Source: Mycolicibacterium austroafricanum
GTDB lineage: Bacteria > Actinomycetota > Actinomycetes > Mycobacteriales > Mycobacteriaceae
Direction: 5' to 3'
NCBI RefSeq assembly: GCF_000612725.1
Contig: NZ_HG964450.1
Coordinates: 914,712-978,711 of the forward strand
Length of the DNA stretch: 64,000 nucleotides
Shown here: positions 52,193 through 61,145 of the stretch, piece after piece
Position numbering within the stretch: position 1 is the stretch's first letter
Layout: every line of letters starts with the position of its first letter
Translations under genes and position numbers: made by a program
Notes under the pieces: generated by a model
What the model was told of the DNA's origin: nothing
The model's database searches: none
What the model saw: only the letters and a program-made list of their open reading frames with translations

Positions 52193-54381
52193 TGCACCTC
52201 CAGCACAGCGTCGTAAAAGCTGCCGTGCTCCAGCGGCGGTTCGTCGGCATCGTCGAGAACATCCGGCTGGTCGGGTTCGTCGTCAAGATCATCAGCAAGG
52301 CCGTCTGCAGACTCGGCCGCAAGGCCACGCTGCCCCGGTTGACGATCCAAGGCTGTTGTCACCGAACTCAATTCGGAGCTTGATGGCGCGGCGAGATCAG
52401 TAATGAGCCCCGACTGCTCGCGGGCCACCCGGATGACCATCCGCCGCTCAGCCATAGAGTTCCCGACTGTCAGTTTTCGGCGCTCCAGAAAGCTCGTGAT
52501 GGCCAGGGGGTCGTCGACGTATCGGTTCTGCGCCTTGGCCAACTGCCGCTCGAATCGCAGTATCTCCTCGCTCATCGGCGCATCGAGCATGTCGGCGTGC
52601 TCCCACGTGAGCTGATGCCAACGTTGGGTGCGCTGATCGCGGAAGAACACCTTGGTGATGTCGTCAACGTTGTAGGCGATCGGCCACTTCCCGTTCGGGT
52701 ACGGGCTTTTCTCCTTCGCCCGGCCGGCAACGATGTCACCTTTATAGATTCGGCCGTCTATTTCGATGCCGTAGTGCTGGATGGTGCGCCACGCCACAGG
52801 GAGAAACTCATACGCCAGATCGGGGTCGCTCGGGACCTCGAGGTAGCCGGCGCGCGCCACCCCGTGGGCGAACATCTCCGCTGGGGTCATGTGCAGGCCG
52901 GGAATACCGAAACCCGTCAGACTGTCGTGGGACGTGTGGTGATAGATGACCGCGATCCATTCCCGGATGATGGCCTCGAGTTCATCGAGATAGAACCAGG
53001 AATCTTGTTCTGGCGACAGTCCGCGGGCGAAGACATCTTGGCCCTTATAGCCGGGTAATTCCTGCAGCAGGCCAACTCGAAGCGTGTTGAAGAACCGCTC
53101 CACTGGTCCTTTGTCGCGGGGTTGGCGCAGCCGGGCTGGCTGGATCGAAATCCCCAAACGCTGGCACACGCTGTTGAGGTGAGCGCTGACATAGATCTTG
53201 CCGTGATCAACGATCAGTGTGTCGGGCACCACCGCCGGTGTCGCCGCCAACACGCTATTGGCATCCAGCACTTGCTGTTCGACCAGGACTGAGCGCGGTA
53301 TGCCCCGCGGAGGCCACATCGCCTCAGCGGGCCAGTCCCGCCCCGCCGGGCGCGGCCGGAACGTTTCGTACAGTGCCGCGGCCGCATCGATCGATTTCGT
53401 GGACACCGGGGTTAGACGCAATCCGGTGATGCAGCGGCTGTACCAATCCATCGCCACCGTCAGCTCGGCATTGATCCACGTCAATGTGTGGGGGTCCATC
53501 GCGAACACGTCCAGGCGGGTCGTGTCCATCAGCAGGTACTCCCCCGGCCGCATCGGAGCAAGCTTGCCGTACACCTCCTTCGACCGAGCAGCGACGTCAC
53601 GGTTACGTTTCGTGCTGTAATTGAACAACGGCTGCTGATCTTCGAGCTCACCCAGAATCCGGTACGCGGTCCGCTGCGACGGCATCTTCACGGCGCCGAC
53701 ACCGAACCGGGCCTCCAGCCGGGCGCGGGTGCGCCGAATGACCAGATCCTCGTTGGGCTTCGACAGATCTAAATACTCACCCATGACCTCCAGCGCCGTC
53801 TCACGCCACCGCGGATCCTGACGTCCGCCGATACCGGGCTGAACCTCACGTTGCGAGACCAACCCTGCCTCTCCATGAGCACGGTATAGCTGCACCCACC
53901 GTTCGATAGTGCGGTAGGCCACGCGCTCCCCTGCAGCGCGTAACTCGAAGGCCTTCGCGCGGTAGCGCTCCGTCACCGGAACCTCAGAACGGTATTCAGG
54001 TTTCGGCTCCCACGGCAACGCAGTCTCGGCACAGCCGGAGCGGTATCCGGTCAGCACCTCTCGCACGTGCGCAGCACGGTCACAAGCTCGCTGCCGCGCA
54101 GCGGCAGGTACCGCAGCCAACGTGATGCTGGCCGCTTCCCCAGCACCCAGAGCGACCTCATCAGCTGCAGGCAGGACCACGCTGCGGTCACTCATGAGTA
54201 GTTCACGCAATGACAGACGCCTGATCGTCTCACCGCGTAGCGCTTTAGCGAGAACTTCCAAAGAGTCACCGGCGACGTGCATCTCGACGATCTCGTGCGC
54301 CATACCCTCATACAGGAAGCGGGTTCCGGTACTGATCGAAGTCGACGCCCGCGTCACCGCGACCCACCTATCACAGAGCAC
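52189..54381 (-). CDS. tnsB: TnsB/TniA-family DDE transposase
   Basis: 730 residues. N-terminal HTH region (RYRAKAFELRAAGERVAYRT), RNase-H-like DDE core with Asp in LLMDTTRLDVFAMD, Asp in TLIVDHGKIY and Glu in RDKGPVERFFNT, then a Mu-transposase C-terminal beta-barrel (YGIEIDGRIYKGD). An acidic tail ends the protein. It would bind the end repeats and join the 3' ends to the target. Starts 28 nt inside the tnsA-like gene. Confidence 0.92.
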   Translation of the reverse strand: MLCDRWVAVTRASTSISTGTRFLYEGMAHEIVEMHVAGDSLEVLAKALRGETIRRLSLRELLMSDRSVVLPAADEVALGAGEAASITLAAVPAAARQRACDRAAHVREVLTGYRSGCAETALPWEPKPEYRSEVPVTERYRAKAFELRAAGERVAYRTIERWVQLYRAHGEAGLVSQREVQPGIGGRQDPRWRETALEVMGEYLDLSKPNEDLVIRRTRARLEARFGVGAVKMPSQRTAYRILGELEDQQPLFNYSTKRNRDVAARSKEVYGKLAPMRPGEYLLMDTTRLDVFAMDPHTLTWINAELTVAMDWYSRCITGLRLTPVSTKSIDAAAALYETFRPRPAGRDWPAEAMWPPRGIPRSVLVEQQVLDANSVLAATPAVVPDTLIVDHGKIYVSAHLNSVCQRLGISIQPARLRQPRDKGPVERFFNTLRVGLLQELPGYKGQDVFARGLSPEQDSWFYLDELEAIIREWIAVIYHHTSHDSLTGFGIPGLHMTPAEMFAHGVARAGYLEVPSDPDLAYEFLPVAWRTIQHYGIEIDGRIYKGDIVAGRAKEKSPYPNGKWPIAYNVDDITKVFFRDQRTQRWHQLTWEHADMLDAPMSEEILRFERQLAKAQNRYVDDPLAITSFLERRKLTVGNSMAERRMVIRVAREQSGLITDLAAPSSSELSSVTTALDRQPGQRGLAAESADGLADDLDDEPDQPDVLDDADEPPLEHGSFYDAVLEVQ

Positions 54382-55193
54382 GGGCGCAACGGACGTTCCA
54401 GGTCAATCGAAAACTCGTGATTCCACAACGTATGCAGCAGCGCGCTACACACCACCGGGCGAGCTCCCGCCCTATCGAGCACCCGTAGCGCGTCGTCGAA
54501 TCGTAGGCCGAACAACTCTCTACGACGAAACCGTATTTCGCGCAGCGTATCTCGTGAGATGTAGCGTGAACGCCGGTACCCAGCGAGGAATCGGATGTTT
54601 CGCATGAGTACGGCGGGCGGCTCGCTGCACACCCGGTACTCCCAACCCAGCGAGTTGACTACCTCACGCGTCCACGAACATAGCTCGCCGGCAGCCGGAT
54701 CCTCTGCAAGCCGCCGCGCCCGGACAACATCGACCACTACTAAACCCGTTGTCGTGCGGAGCAAATAGTCTGGAATATGGCGGCGACGGTGACCGTTAAC
54801 CACCGCCTGCAGTAAGAAGGGCTGAGCGACGATCTTAAGCACCGTAGGGTCAAAGTCGGCCATCAGAAGCGCTGATAATTCTAACCGCGACTCGTAGACG
54901 ACATGGCTGGCTTCCGTTGCCGCCCAATAGCTGCCCGAATAATGGCGTTGCCCCTCGTACCACCGAAAAGTCCGCCACGGACTCGCGGCGAATAAGGCGG
55001 ACTCCGACACGCCCACTACCGACGAACGCTCGATTTCACCAGTCGAAGACCGCACATCGATGGTCGCCGTGAGCACATCTACGGCAAGCCCGTCAGCGAG
55101 GTTCCAAGCCTGCGGCAGCGATCCACCGACCCACGGCCGCTCACCAACCGCGGTTGCAGATTTCAGGCCAACCGACGCCGACATCAGACTCAT
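54354..55193 (-). CDS. tnsA: TnsA-like endonuclease subunit
   Basis: 279 residues from ATG 55193; an upstream frame to 55256 exists. The TnsA-like nuclease core is YESRLELSALLMADFD followed by RHIPDYLLRTTTGLVVVDVV; in related actinobacterial proteins the last motif usually ends DVK. Here lysine is replaced by valine (DVVRARR), so the nuclease may be altered. With TnsB it would cut both strands of the donor DNA. First gene of the tnsABC-tniQ operon; the repeat-rich transposon end lies just upstream. Confidence 0.85.
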   Translation of the reverse strand: MSLMSASVGLKSATAVGERPWVGGSLPQAWNLADGLAVDVLTATIDVRSSTGEIERSSVVGVSESALFAASPWRTFRWYEGQRHYSGSYWAATEASHVVYESRLELSALLMADFDPTVLKIVAQPFLLQAVVNGHRRRHIPDYLLRTTTGLVVVDVVRARRLAEDPAAGELCSWTREVVNSLGWEYRVCSEPPAVLMRNIRFLAGYRRSRYISRDTLREIRFRRRELFGLRFDDALRVLDRAGARPVVCSALLHTLWNHEFSIDLERPLRPCSVIGGSR

Positions 55194-55299
55194 TCCGCCA
55201 ATCAAAGGCGCGCAAGAGCAGCGTGCTCCCTCTGGCCGAACAACGCAATAGCTCAACCAGGACTAGCAGTATCCGGATCTGCAATAAGGCATACGATTT

Positions 55300-55372
55300 G
55301 CCATCCAAATGGCGGATCCGCCAACATCCGCCATTTCAAATGGCAATCCGCCATCCAGAATGGCAACCGACA
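55300..55372. repeat. Tn7-like transposon end with repeated TnsB-type sites
   Basis: Three near-palindromes of the form GCCAT-(4/5)-ATGGC occur at 55300-55313, 55330-55344 and 55350-55364, plus GGCGGATCCGCC at 55311-55322. Read inwards from 55372 on the minus strand the element starts TGTCGGTTGCCATTC, and TGT/TGTC is the usual terminal sequence of Tn7/Tn5053-like elements. Position is 107 bp upstream of tnsA. The next bases TCAAC would be the target duplication. The other end was not found in the window. Confidence 0.72.
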
Positions 55373-55481
55373 TCAACGGTGTGCCGACGATGGCGTCGAA
55401 CGGCGCGTTCATAAGCGCTACTAATCCATATGAAGAATCTTTAGCTGTACTGCACCACCCGGGATCCCTAACGTAAGCCGG

Positions 55482-56090
55482 GTGAACCCCGCCTACGTAG
55501 TCGTCCTCAGCGGCTTCGCCACCACCATGGCGCTCATCGCCGCAATCGGCGCGCAGAACGCGTTCGTGCTGCGGCAGGGCATCCGCGGCGAACACGTGTT
55601 GCCCGTCGTCGCGGTCTGCACGGTGTCGGACCTGGTGCTGATCAGCGCGGGCATCGCGGGGTTCGGCGCGCTGATCGCCGCCCATCCCGACATCGTGACC
55701 GCCACCAAGTTCGGCGGGGCGGCATTCCTGGTCGGCTATGGCCTGCTCGCGGCCCGTCGCGCGGTCAAGCCGGGTGTGCTCACGCCGGCCGACGCCGCAC
55801 CAGCCCGCCTGACGGCGGTGCTGGCCACCTGCCTGGCGATGACGTTCCTCAATCCCCACGTGTATCTCGACACCGTGATCCTGCTGGGCGCGCTGGCCAA
55901 CGAGCATCAGGACAGCAAGTGGCTGTTCGGCGTCGGCGCGGTCGCCGCGAGCGCGCTCTGGTTCACCGGTCTGGGGTTCGGCGCCAAACGGCTGCGCCAC
56001 CTGTTCGCGTCGCCGAAGACCTGGCGTCTGCTCGACGGCGTCATCGCCGCGACGATGCTAGCCCTCGGCATCTCGCTGGTCGTGAGCTGA
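55482..56090 (+). CDS. LysE/ArgO-family amino-acid exporter
   Basis: 202 residues from GTG 55482, six hydrophobic segments. LysE family features: [17 protein letters not shown] near the start and [16 protein letters not shown] in the middle, the NPHxYLDT motif typical of LysE/ArgO. It would export basic amino acids. First chromosomal gene after the transposon end, 109 bp downstream of it, so its upstream control region may have been replaced by the insertion. Confidence 0.9.
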   Translation: MNPAYVVVLSGFATTMALIAAIGAQNAFVLRQGIRGEHVLPVVAVCTVSDLVLISAGIAGFGALIAAHPDIVTATKFGGAAFLVGYGLLAARRAVKPGVLTPADAAPARLTAVLATCLAMTFLNPHVYLDTVILLGALANEHQDSKWLFGVGAVAASALWFTGLGFGAKRLRHLFASPKTWRLLDGVIAATMLALGISLVVS

Positions 56091-56141
56091 GCCGCAGCCG
56101 AAAAGTATCGCCATGTAACGCGAGGCGTTAGCCTCGTCGAT

Positions 56142-56660
56142 GTGACTGTTGTGCAGGTAGTCAAAATCGCGGCCTTGAACGCGCTCCTCGGCGGCGCCGC
56201 TCTGGCTGCCGCGACCCAGGCCGGGGCCCAGCCGGCCCCGGTGGATCCGGCGCTGCCGCCGGCCCCGCCCGTCGTGGCCGCGCCCGCTCCCGGCGCCCCG
56301 GTGCCGGGTGTGCCGGCGCCGGGCTCGCACTCGGTCACCGTGACCCCGCTGGACGCGGGCAGCATCCCGCCGCCCGCACCGCCGCCGGTCGGCGCGCCCG
56401 TCATCCCGGCGGTGCCGAACGCGAACTTCGGCAACACCGGCCAGCTCGATTTCCTGCGCGAACTGTGGAACATGCGCAACTCCGCGGAGTTCTTCCAGTC
56501 GGTCGGCCCCGGCTCGCTGGATCCGGCGACGTGGCAGCCGCCCACCCCGTACGGCACTCCCCCGCCGCCTCCGGCGGCCGCGCCCGGTTCACCCCCGCCG
56601 CCGGCGTCGGCGCCGCCACCGGTATGGCCGCCCGTCCCGGTCCCGGCACAGGTGCCGTAG
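56142..56660 (+). CDS. Pro/Ala-rich exported protein
   Basis: 172 residues from GTG or ATG-like start at 56142 (MTVVQVVKIAALNALLGGAA). An N-terminal signal peptide with AxA cleavage motif (TQAGAQPAP) leads to a low-complexity Pro/Ala-rich protein with one conserved-looking core (FGNTGQLDFLRELWNMRNSA). Secreted cell-wall proteins of this composition are common in mycobacteria. Function unknown. Confidence 0.7.
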   Translation: MTVVQVVKIAALNALLGGAALAAATQAGAQPAPVDPALPPAPPVVAAPAPGAPVPGVPAPGSHSVTVTPLDAGSIPPPAPPPVGAPVIPAVPNANFGNTGQLDFLRELWNMRNSAEFFQSVGPGSLDPATWQPPTPYGTPPPPPAAAPGSPPPPASAPPPVWPPVPVPAQVP

Positions 56661-56679
56661 CACTCTCTACTTCCGTTCT

Positions 56680-57630
56680 GTGGCCACCTTGGTGCCCCGG
56701 CGCCGGTTTCTGACGATGAGCGCCGGCGCGGCGGCGTTGCTGACCGCCTGCGGCTCCGAGAAGCCCGGTGCGATCGCGAGCGACGGCTCGGTGACCGTGC
56801 GCCACGCGTTCGGCGAGACGAAGATCCCGAAGCCGCCCACCCGGGTGGTCAGCGCCGGCCTGACCGACGCCGACGATCTACTGGCCCTCGGCGTCGTGCC
56901 GATCGCGGTGACCGATTGGTTCGGCGCCGAGCCGTTCGGTGTGTGGCCGTGGGCGCAGCCGCGACTCGGCGGGGCGCAGCCGGTGGTGCTGTCGCTGGCC
57001 GACGGAATCCAGGTCGAGCAGATCGCGGGTCTGACCCCCGACCTGATCGTCGCGACCGATGCCGGCCTCGATCAGGACACCTACACCCGGCTCTCGGAGA
57101 TCGCGCCGACGATCGCGCAGTCGGGTTCCGCGGCGTTCTTCGAGCCGTGGCGCGATCAGGCCGGGGCGATCGGCCAGGCGGTGTTGCGCCACGACGACAT
57201 GCAGAAGCTGATCACCGACGTCGACGCGAAGTTCACCGGCGTCAAGGACAGCCATCCGCAGTTCGCCGGGAAGAAGGCCCTGCTGCTGGCGGGCACGCTG
57301 TTCCGCGACAGCGTGCAGGTCAGCGGCCCGTCCTGGCGGCACGAGTTCCTGACCCAGATGGGGTTGACGGTCCTCGAGACCGACGACGCCCTGATCCCGC
57401 GCGACCGCATCGCCGAGGTGCTGGGAGCCGCCGACGTGCTGATCTGGACCACCGAGAGCGACCAAGAGCAGGCCGCGCTGCTGGCCGACCCGGCCATCGC
57501 CGGCATTCCGGCGCGGCGCCACGTGTTCACCGGCAAGGAACTCGCGGGCGCCATCGCCTACGCCTCCACGCTGTCGTATCCGGTGGTCGCCGACCGGCTG
57601 CCGCCGATGCTCGCCGCCGCCGTCGGCTGA
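56680..57630 (+). CDS. Iron-siderophore ABC transporter substrate-binding lipoprotein (Rv0265c-like)
   Basis: 316 residues from GTG 56680. Signal peptide with RR start (PRRRFLTMSAGAAALLTACG) and lipobox LTAC, then periplasmic binding protein domain (VRHAFGETKIPKPPTRVVSAG; QIAGLTPDLIVATDAG). Resembles the FecB-type protein encoded beside Rv0264c in M. tuberculosis. It likely binds ferric siderophore or haem. Start could also be a GTG four codons later (56692). Confidence 0.88.
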   Translation: MATLVPRRRFLTMSAGAAALLTACGSEKPGAIASDGSVTVRHAFGETKIPKPPTRVVSAGLTDADDLLALGVVPIAVTDWFGAEPFGVWPWAQPRLGGAQPVVLSLADGIQVEQIAGLTPDLIVATDAGLDQDTYTRLSEIAPTIAQSGSAAFFEPWRDQAGAIGQAVLRHDDMQKLITDVDAKFTGVKDSHPQFAGKKALLLAGTLFRDSVQVSGPSWRHEFLTQMGLTVLETDDALIPRDRIAEVLGAADVLIWTTESDQEQAALLADPAIAGIPARRHVFTGKELAGAIAYASTLSYPVVADRLPPMLAAAVG

Positions 57631-57642
57631 TCTAATGGGCCG

Positions 57643-58335
57643 GTGACAGACTCCACCGTCGACCAGGACCAGCACGCCTCGTTCGCCCGCGTCGGGTCGG
57701 CCTACTACCCGGTTCTGGTCGCGATCTTCACCGCGCTGGTGATCATCTCCAACGTCACCGCGACCAAGGGCGTCGAGTTCGGGCCGATCATCACCGACGG
57801 CGGGTTCATCGTGTTCCCGCTGACGTACGTGATCGGCGACGTGCTGTCCGAGGTGTACGGGTTCAGGGCCGCCCGGCGCGCCATCTACACCGGCTTCGCG
57901 ATGAACGCCCTTGCCGCCCTCGCCTTCTGGGCCACCATCTACCTTCCCGCGGCCGACTTCTACCCGAACCAGGAGCACTTCGAGAACGTCGTGCACGCGT
58001 ACACGGGCCTGATCGTCGCCGGGCTCGCCGGCTTCCTCGTCGGCCAGACCCTCAACGCGTGGTCGCTGGTCCTGATCAAGGAGCGCACCAAGGAGAAGTA
58101 TCTGTGGGCCCGGCTGATCGGGTCGACGTTCGTCGGGCAACTGGGCGACACCGTGGTGTTCTGCGCGATCGCCGCAAGCGTCATCGGTATCACGTCGTTC
58201 AGCGACTTCCTGACCTACACGGCCCATGGCTGGCTGTACAAGACCCTGGTCGAAGTCGCGATCCTGCCGGTCACCTACCGCGTGATCGCGTTCATCAAGC
58301 ACCGCGAGCCGAGCTACCAGCCGCTGACCGTTTGA
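57643..58335 (+). CDS. yhhQ: Queuosine-precursor (VUT/YhhQ family) transporter
   Basis: 230 residues from GTG 57643, several membrane helices. YhhQ/VUT signature: GLIVFPLTYVIGDVLSEVYGFRAARRAIY-like stretch and LAGFLVGQTLNAW, IGSTFVGQLGDT. Members import the queuosine precursors preQ0 or preQ1. Its TGA stop overlaps the left TTTGA direct repeat flanking the IS-containing unit, so the insertion sits directly behind the stop codon. Confidence 0.85.
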   Translation: MTDSTVDQDQHASFARVGSAYYPVLVAIFTALVIISNVTATKGVEFGPIITDGGFIVFPLTYVIGDVLSEVYGFRAARRAIYTGFAMNALAALAFWATIYLPAADFYPNQEHFENVVHAYTGLIVAGLAGFLVGQTLNAWSLVLIKERTKEKYLWARLIGSTFVGQLGDTVVFCAIAASVIGITSFSDFLTYTAHGWLYKTLVEVAILPVTYRVIAFIKHREPSYQPLTV

Positions 58336-58371
58336 CTCCCGTCCCGCCGAAATTGCATTCCACGGGCGTTG

Positions 58372-59334
58372 TCAAGCTGCGTGGAGTCGGTTGGGGTCTT
58401 TTTCGGTGGGCAGGTTGATGCCGACGATGGCCGCGGGTGATTTGGTGTGCGGGCGTGCTCGGAATCGTTCGGGGTGGGCGTGGTAGTAGGCCTGCAGGAT
58501 GTGGTCGCGGTGCATCCACTGTCGTGTCCACGATCCGTTGTGGACCTCGTCGGGGGTGAATAACGCGATGCCGCTGTGGCGGTGGTGCTGGTTGTACCAG
58601 CGCACGTAGGCCTGCACCCAGGCGTGAGCGGTGTTGAGATCGTCGAACACCCCGGGGTAGTTCGGCCGGTACTTCATGGTCCGAAACTCCGATTCGGAGA
58701 ACGGGTTGTCATTGCTGACGTGTGGCCGGATGTGTGTCTGGCCGATGCCGAGGCCGGCGAGCAGGTCCTTGAGCACGGTGGAACGCATCGCCGGTCCGGA
58801 ATCGGCGTGCACGACCGCTGGTGGTCCGTGTTCGGCGATCGCAGTCTTGAACATCTCCACAGCCAGGTCGTCGCACTCGCGTTCCTCCACACGCCAGCCC
58901 ACGATCTTGCGGGAGAAAATGTCGACGATCGAGTACGTCTTGAACGACACACCGCGCCACGGACTGTGCAGGTCGGTGATATCCCAACTCCAGATCTGTT
59001 GCGGACCAGTGGCTTTGAGCACCGGCGCCGACCGGGGCGTCTTGTTCGTCGCGCGGGTCGGCGCGACCGGACGCAGGCTCTGGTCGATGACCGCCGCGAT
59101 GCGCCACCACGACCGCCGCGAGGCCAACAGCACACCGGCATCCCACATCGTGGCGAAGGACTGGTCCACCGACACCCCCGCCAGCCAGCCGGCGATGATC
59201 TGTTCGGCGATTACCGCGCGGTCGGCCACACCGATGCGCGACGGGTAGGCCCGATCCTTGTGCGGCATCGGGTTGGCCACGCGCGGGCGCGGGTGTGATC
59301 GGTAGTGCCACGTCGAGCGCGACAACTCGATCAT
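58372..59334 (-). CDS. IS3-family transposase OrfB (element A)
   Basis: 320 residues with the DDE integrase core: Asp in WSWDITDLHSPW, Asp in AVVHADSGPAMRS, Glu in NDNPFSESEFRTMKY, and C-terminal YNQHHRHSGIALFTPDEVH. Made as a fusion with OrfA by -1 frameshift in IS3 elements; overlap region lies near 59340-59370. Intact. Catalyses transposition of element A. Confidence 0.88.
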   Translation of the reverse strand: MIELSRSTWHYRSHPRPRVANPMPHKDRAYPSRIGVADRAVIAEQIIAGWLAGVSVDQSFATMWDAGVLLASRRSWWRIAAVIDQSLRPVAPTRATNKTPRSAPVLKATGPQQIWSWDITDLHSPWRGVSFKTYSIVDIFSRKIVGWRVEERECDDLAVEMFKTAIAEHGPPAVVHADSGPAMRSTVLKDLLAGLGIGQTHIRPHVSNDNPFSESEFRTMKYRPNYPGVFDDLNTAHAWVQAYVRWYNQHHRHSGIALFTPDEVHNGSWTRQWMHRDHILQAYYHAHPERFRARPHTKSPAAIVGINLPTEKDPNRLHAA

Positions 59335-59369
59335 CGCCAGCGCGCGGCGCTGCGACCCGATCGCCGCGG

Positions 59370-59804
59370 TCAGCTCGGCGACGAGTTCGTTCTCGAGGTC
59401 GAGGAATCGTCGGGATCGTTGGTCATCGGGGTGGTGTCGGGCTCGTCGACGTTCATCTCGTGCAAGAGCCCGATAGCTTTTCCCAGGGCCTCATTGGTCG
59501 CCTCAAGCTGGCGCACCCGCTCTCGTAGCTGAGCGAGTTCGGCCTCGTCGCGCTCCTGTCTGGCCGCATCAACGTTGGCTAACGCTTTGCGCAGCGCCGG
59601 GGGAACTGTCATCGCACCACTGTCTCGCGGAATCAGGCCGCGGTCGAGGTCGCCACCAAACACCGCCGCCTGCCACCGCCTGAATCGACCGTTCGAAACC
59701 CCCTGAGCAGCAAGCCACGGCCCCTTCTGCCCATGAGGCACCCGCTCGTACTCAACAACGAACTCACGAATCTCGGCAACACTGAACCCTGCACTGATCG
59801 ACAC
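59370..59804 (-). CDS. IS3-type OrfA (element A)
   Basis: 144 residues with N-terminal helix-turn-helix (WLAAQGVSNGRFRRWQAAVF) and a leucine-zipper-like coiled coil (EAELAQLRERVRQLEATNEA) as in IS3 OrfA proteins. DNA-binding half of the transposase. Runs into OrfB by frameshift. Confidence 0.82.
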   Translation of the reverse strand: MSISAGFSVAEIREFVVEYERVPHGQKGPWLAAQGVSNGRFRRWQAAVFGGDLDRGLIPRDSGAMTVPPALRKALANVDAARQERDEAELAQLRERVRQLEATNEALGKAIGLLHEMNVDEPDTTPMTNDPDDSSTSRTNSSPS

Positions 59805-59955
59805 AACCCAACCCCTTCACACCGGCTCCAACTGACTCACATCGAGCCTGGCAAAGAGGGCCACCAGCGAAAGTTCGAGTGGCGACCTTGGGGTTGACCC
59901 CTGATGGTGGACACCTGACTGGTGGGACTGCTGGTCTCACGGGAAGGATGTCCGT

Positions 59956-60255
59956 ATGTCGGGCAAGCGTAAGAAGTACACCCCGGAGTTTCGGGAGCAG
60001 GCTGCCCGCCTGGTGATCGAGACGGGTCGTCCGATCGCTCATGTGGCCGCCGAGATCGGTGTCGGTGAGCAATTGCTGGGCCGCTGGGTGCACCAGGCTC
60101 GGCGCGCCGCCTGCGCCGGGGATAATGGCGCGGTGCTTGATGCTGATGAGCGGGCCGAGTTGGAGCGGTTACGCAAGGAGAACGCCGAATTGCGTTTGGA
60201 CCGGCAGTTTTTGAAAAAAGCCGCGGCCTTCTTCGCCTCCGAACAGAACCCGTAG
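59956..60255 (+). CDS. IS3-family OrfA (element B)
   Basis: 99 residues (MSGKRKKYTPEFREQAARLV). HTH_Tnp_1-type start with IAHVAAEIGVGEQLLGRWVH, then a coiled coil (DERAELERLRKENAELRLDR). The run TTTTTGAAAAAAG near 60210 is a typical -1 slippery site for making OrfAB. Confidence 0.9.
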   Translation: MSGKRKKYTPEFREQAARLVIETGRPIAHVAAEIGVGEQLLGRWVHQARRAACAGDNGAVLDADERAELERLRKENAELRLDRQFLKKAAAFFASEQNP

Positions 60256-60305
60256 ACGCCTACGTTCTGATCGAAGCGGAGAAGGCCACCTACGCGATCA
60301 CCCGG

Positions 60306-61145
60306 ATGTGCGAACTGCTGGAAGTCTCTCGCTCAGGGTTCTACAAATGGCGCAAAACCCAGGCCGCGGGACCCTCGCTGGCGGCGCAGCGGCGTGCCGA
60401 GCTCGACGCCAAGGTCGCGGCCTTCCACAAGGCCTCTGACGGCGTGTACGGCGCTCCACGGATCCTGGCCGACCTGCGCGATGGCGGTGAGACGGTGTCG
60501 CGCAAGACGGTGGCCGCCTCGCTGCGTCGCCAGGGCCTGGCCGGGATCAGCCCACGTACCTTCGCGCCGGCGACCACGATCGTCGATCTGGATGCCCCGG
60601 TGCCCAAAGACCTGGTCAAACGCCGGTTCGACGTCGGCGAACTCGACCGGGTCTGGACGTCGGACATCACGTATTTGCGCACCGGTGAGGGCTGGCTGTA
60701 CCTGTGCGCGGTCCGCGACGGCTGCAGCCGGCGGGTGATCGGCTGGGCCATCGATGAGCACATGCGCACCGACCTGGTCGAGGCGGCCGTGGCGATGGCG
60801 GTGGCGATGCGCGGCGAGTTGGCCGAGCAGGTCGTGCTGCACGCTGACCGCGGCTGCCAATTCACCAGCGCGCAGCTGGCCCGGTTCGCCCGCGATCACA
60901 ACCTGGCCCGCTCAGTGGGCCGTACCGGAGTGTGCTGGGACAACGCCCAGCAGGAATCATTCTGGGGCACAATGAAAGTCGAGTTCTATGACCGCTACTT
61001 GTGGCCCACCAAGGCAGCCGCTAAGCTCGCCGTCGGCGACTGGATCGAACGGGTTTACAACCGCCGCCGGCGCCACTCGGCCCTCGGAATGACCTCACCG
61101 GTCGACTACGAGAACCGGATCACTCAGACGGCACAAGCCGCCTGA
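60306..61145 (+). CDS. IS3-family OrfB integrase (element B)
   Basis: 279 residues counted from ATG 60306; the -1 frame is open from about 60245, so the OrfAB fusion includes more upstream. HTH_21 region (CELLEVSRSGFYKWRKTQ), then DDE core: Asp in VWTSDITYLRTG, Asp in VLHADRGCQFTS and Glu in CWDNAQQESFWGTMKVE, ending YNRRRRHSALGMTSPVDYE. Appears intact. Confidence 0.92.
   Translation: MCELLEVSRSGFYKWRKTQAAGPSLAAQRRAELDAKVAAFHKASDGVYGAPRILADLRDGGETVSRKTVAASLRRQGLAGISPRTFAPATTIVDLDAPVPKDLVKRRFDVGELDRVWTSDITYLRTGEGWLYLCAVRDGCSRRVIGWAIDEHMRTDLVEAAVAMAVAMRGELAEQVVLHADRGCQFTSAQLARFARDHNLARSVGRTGVCWDNAQQESFWGTMKVEFYDRYLWPTKAAAKLAVGDWIERVYNRRRRHSALGMTSPVDYENRITQTAQAA

Larger units (their letters stand above)
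46833..55372. mobile_element. Tn7-like transposition module (TnsABC + two TniQ), one end identified
   Basis: Contiguous transposition genes tnsA-tnsB-tnsC-tniQ(long) plus a second tniQ and an XRE regulator, bounded on the right by the end repeats at 55300-55372. The left boundary is unknown; the accessory genes from about 38.6 kb may be its cargo. No CRISPR array or cas gene was seen, so targeting is presumably by the long TniQ/TnsD-like protein. Confidence 0.75.
58363..59889 (-). mobile_element. IS3-family element A
   Basis: Contains orfA and orfB on the minus strand with the usual -1 frame relation. Ends could not be fixed: the outer bases show only weak inverted similarity. Extent given is the interval between the left 26-bp repeat and the terminal repeat of element B. 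Confidence 0.6.

Noticed and set aside
38593..55372. CRISPR array or cas genes near the Tn7-like module
   Set aside because: No regularly spaced direct repeats and no Cas-like protein were seen, so a CRISPR-associated transposon is not supported.
56878..58302. Long minus-strand frame of 474 codons opposite the lipoprotein and YhhQ genes
   Set aside because: It is antisense to two well-recognised genes, rich in Arg/Gly/Asp/His as GC-rich shadows are, and has no motif.
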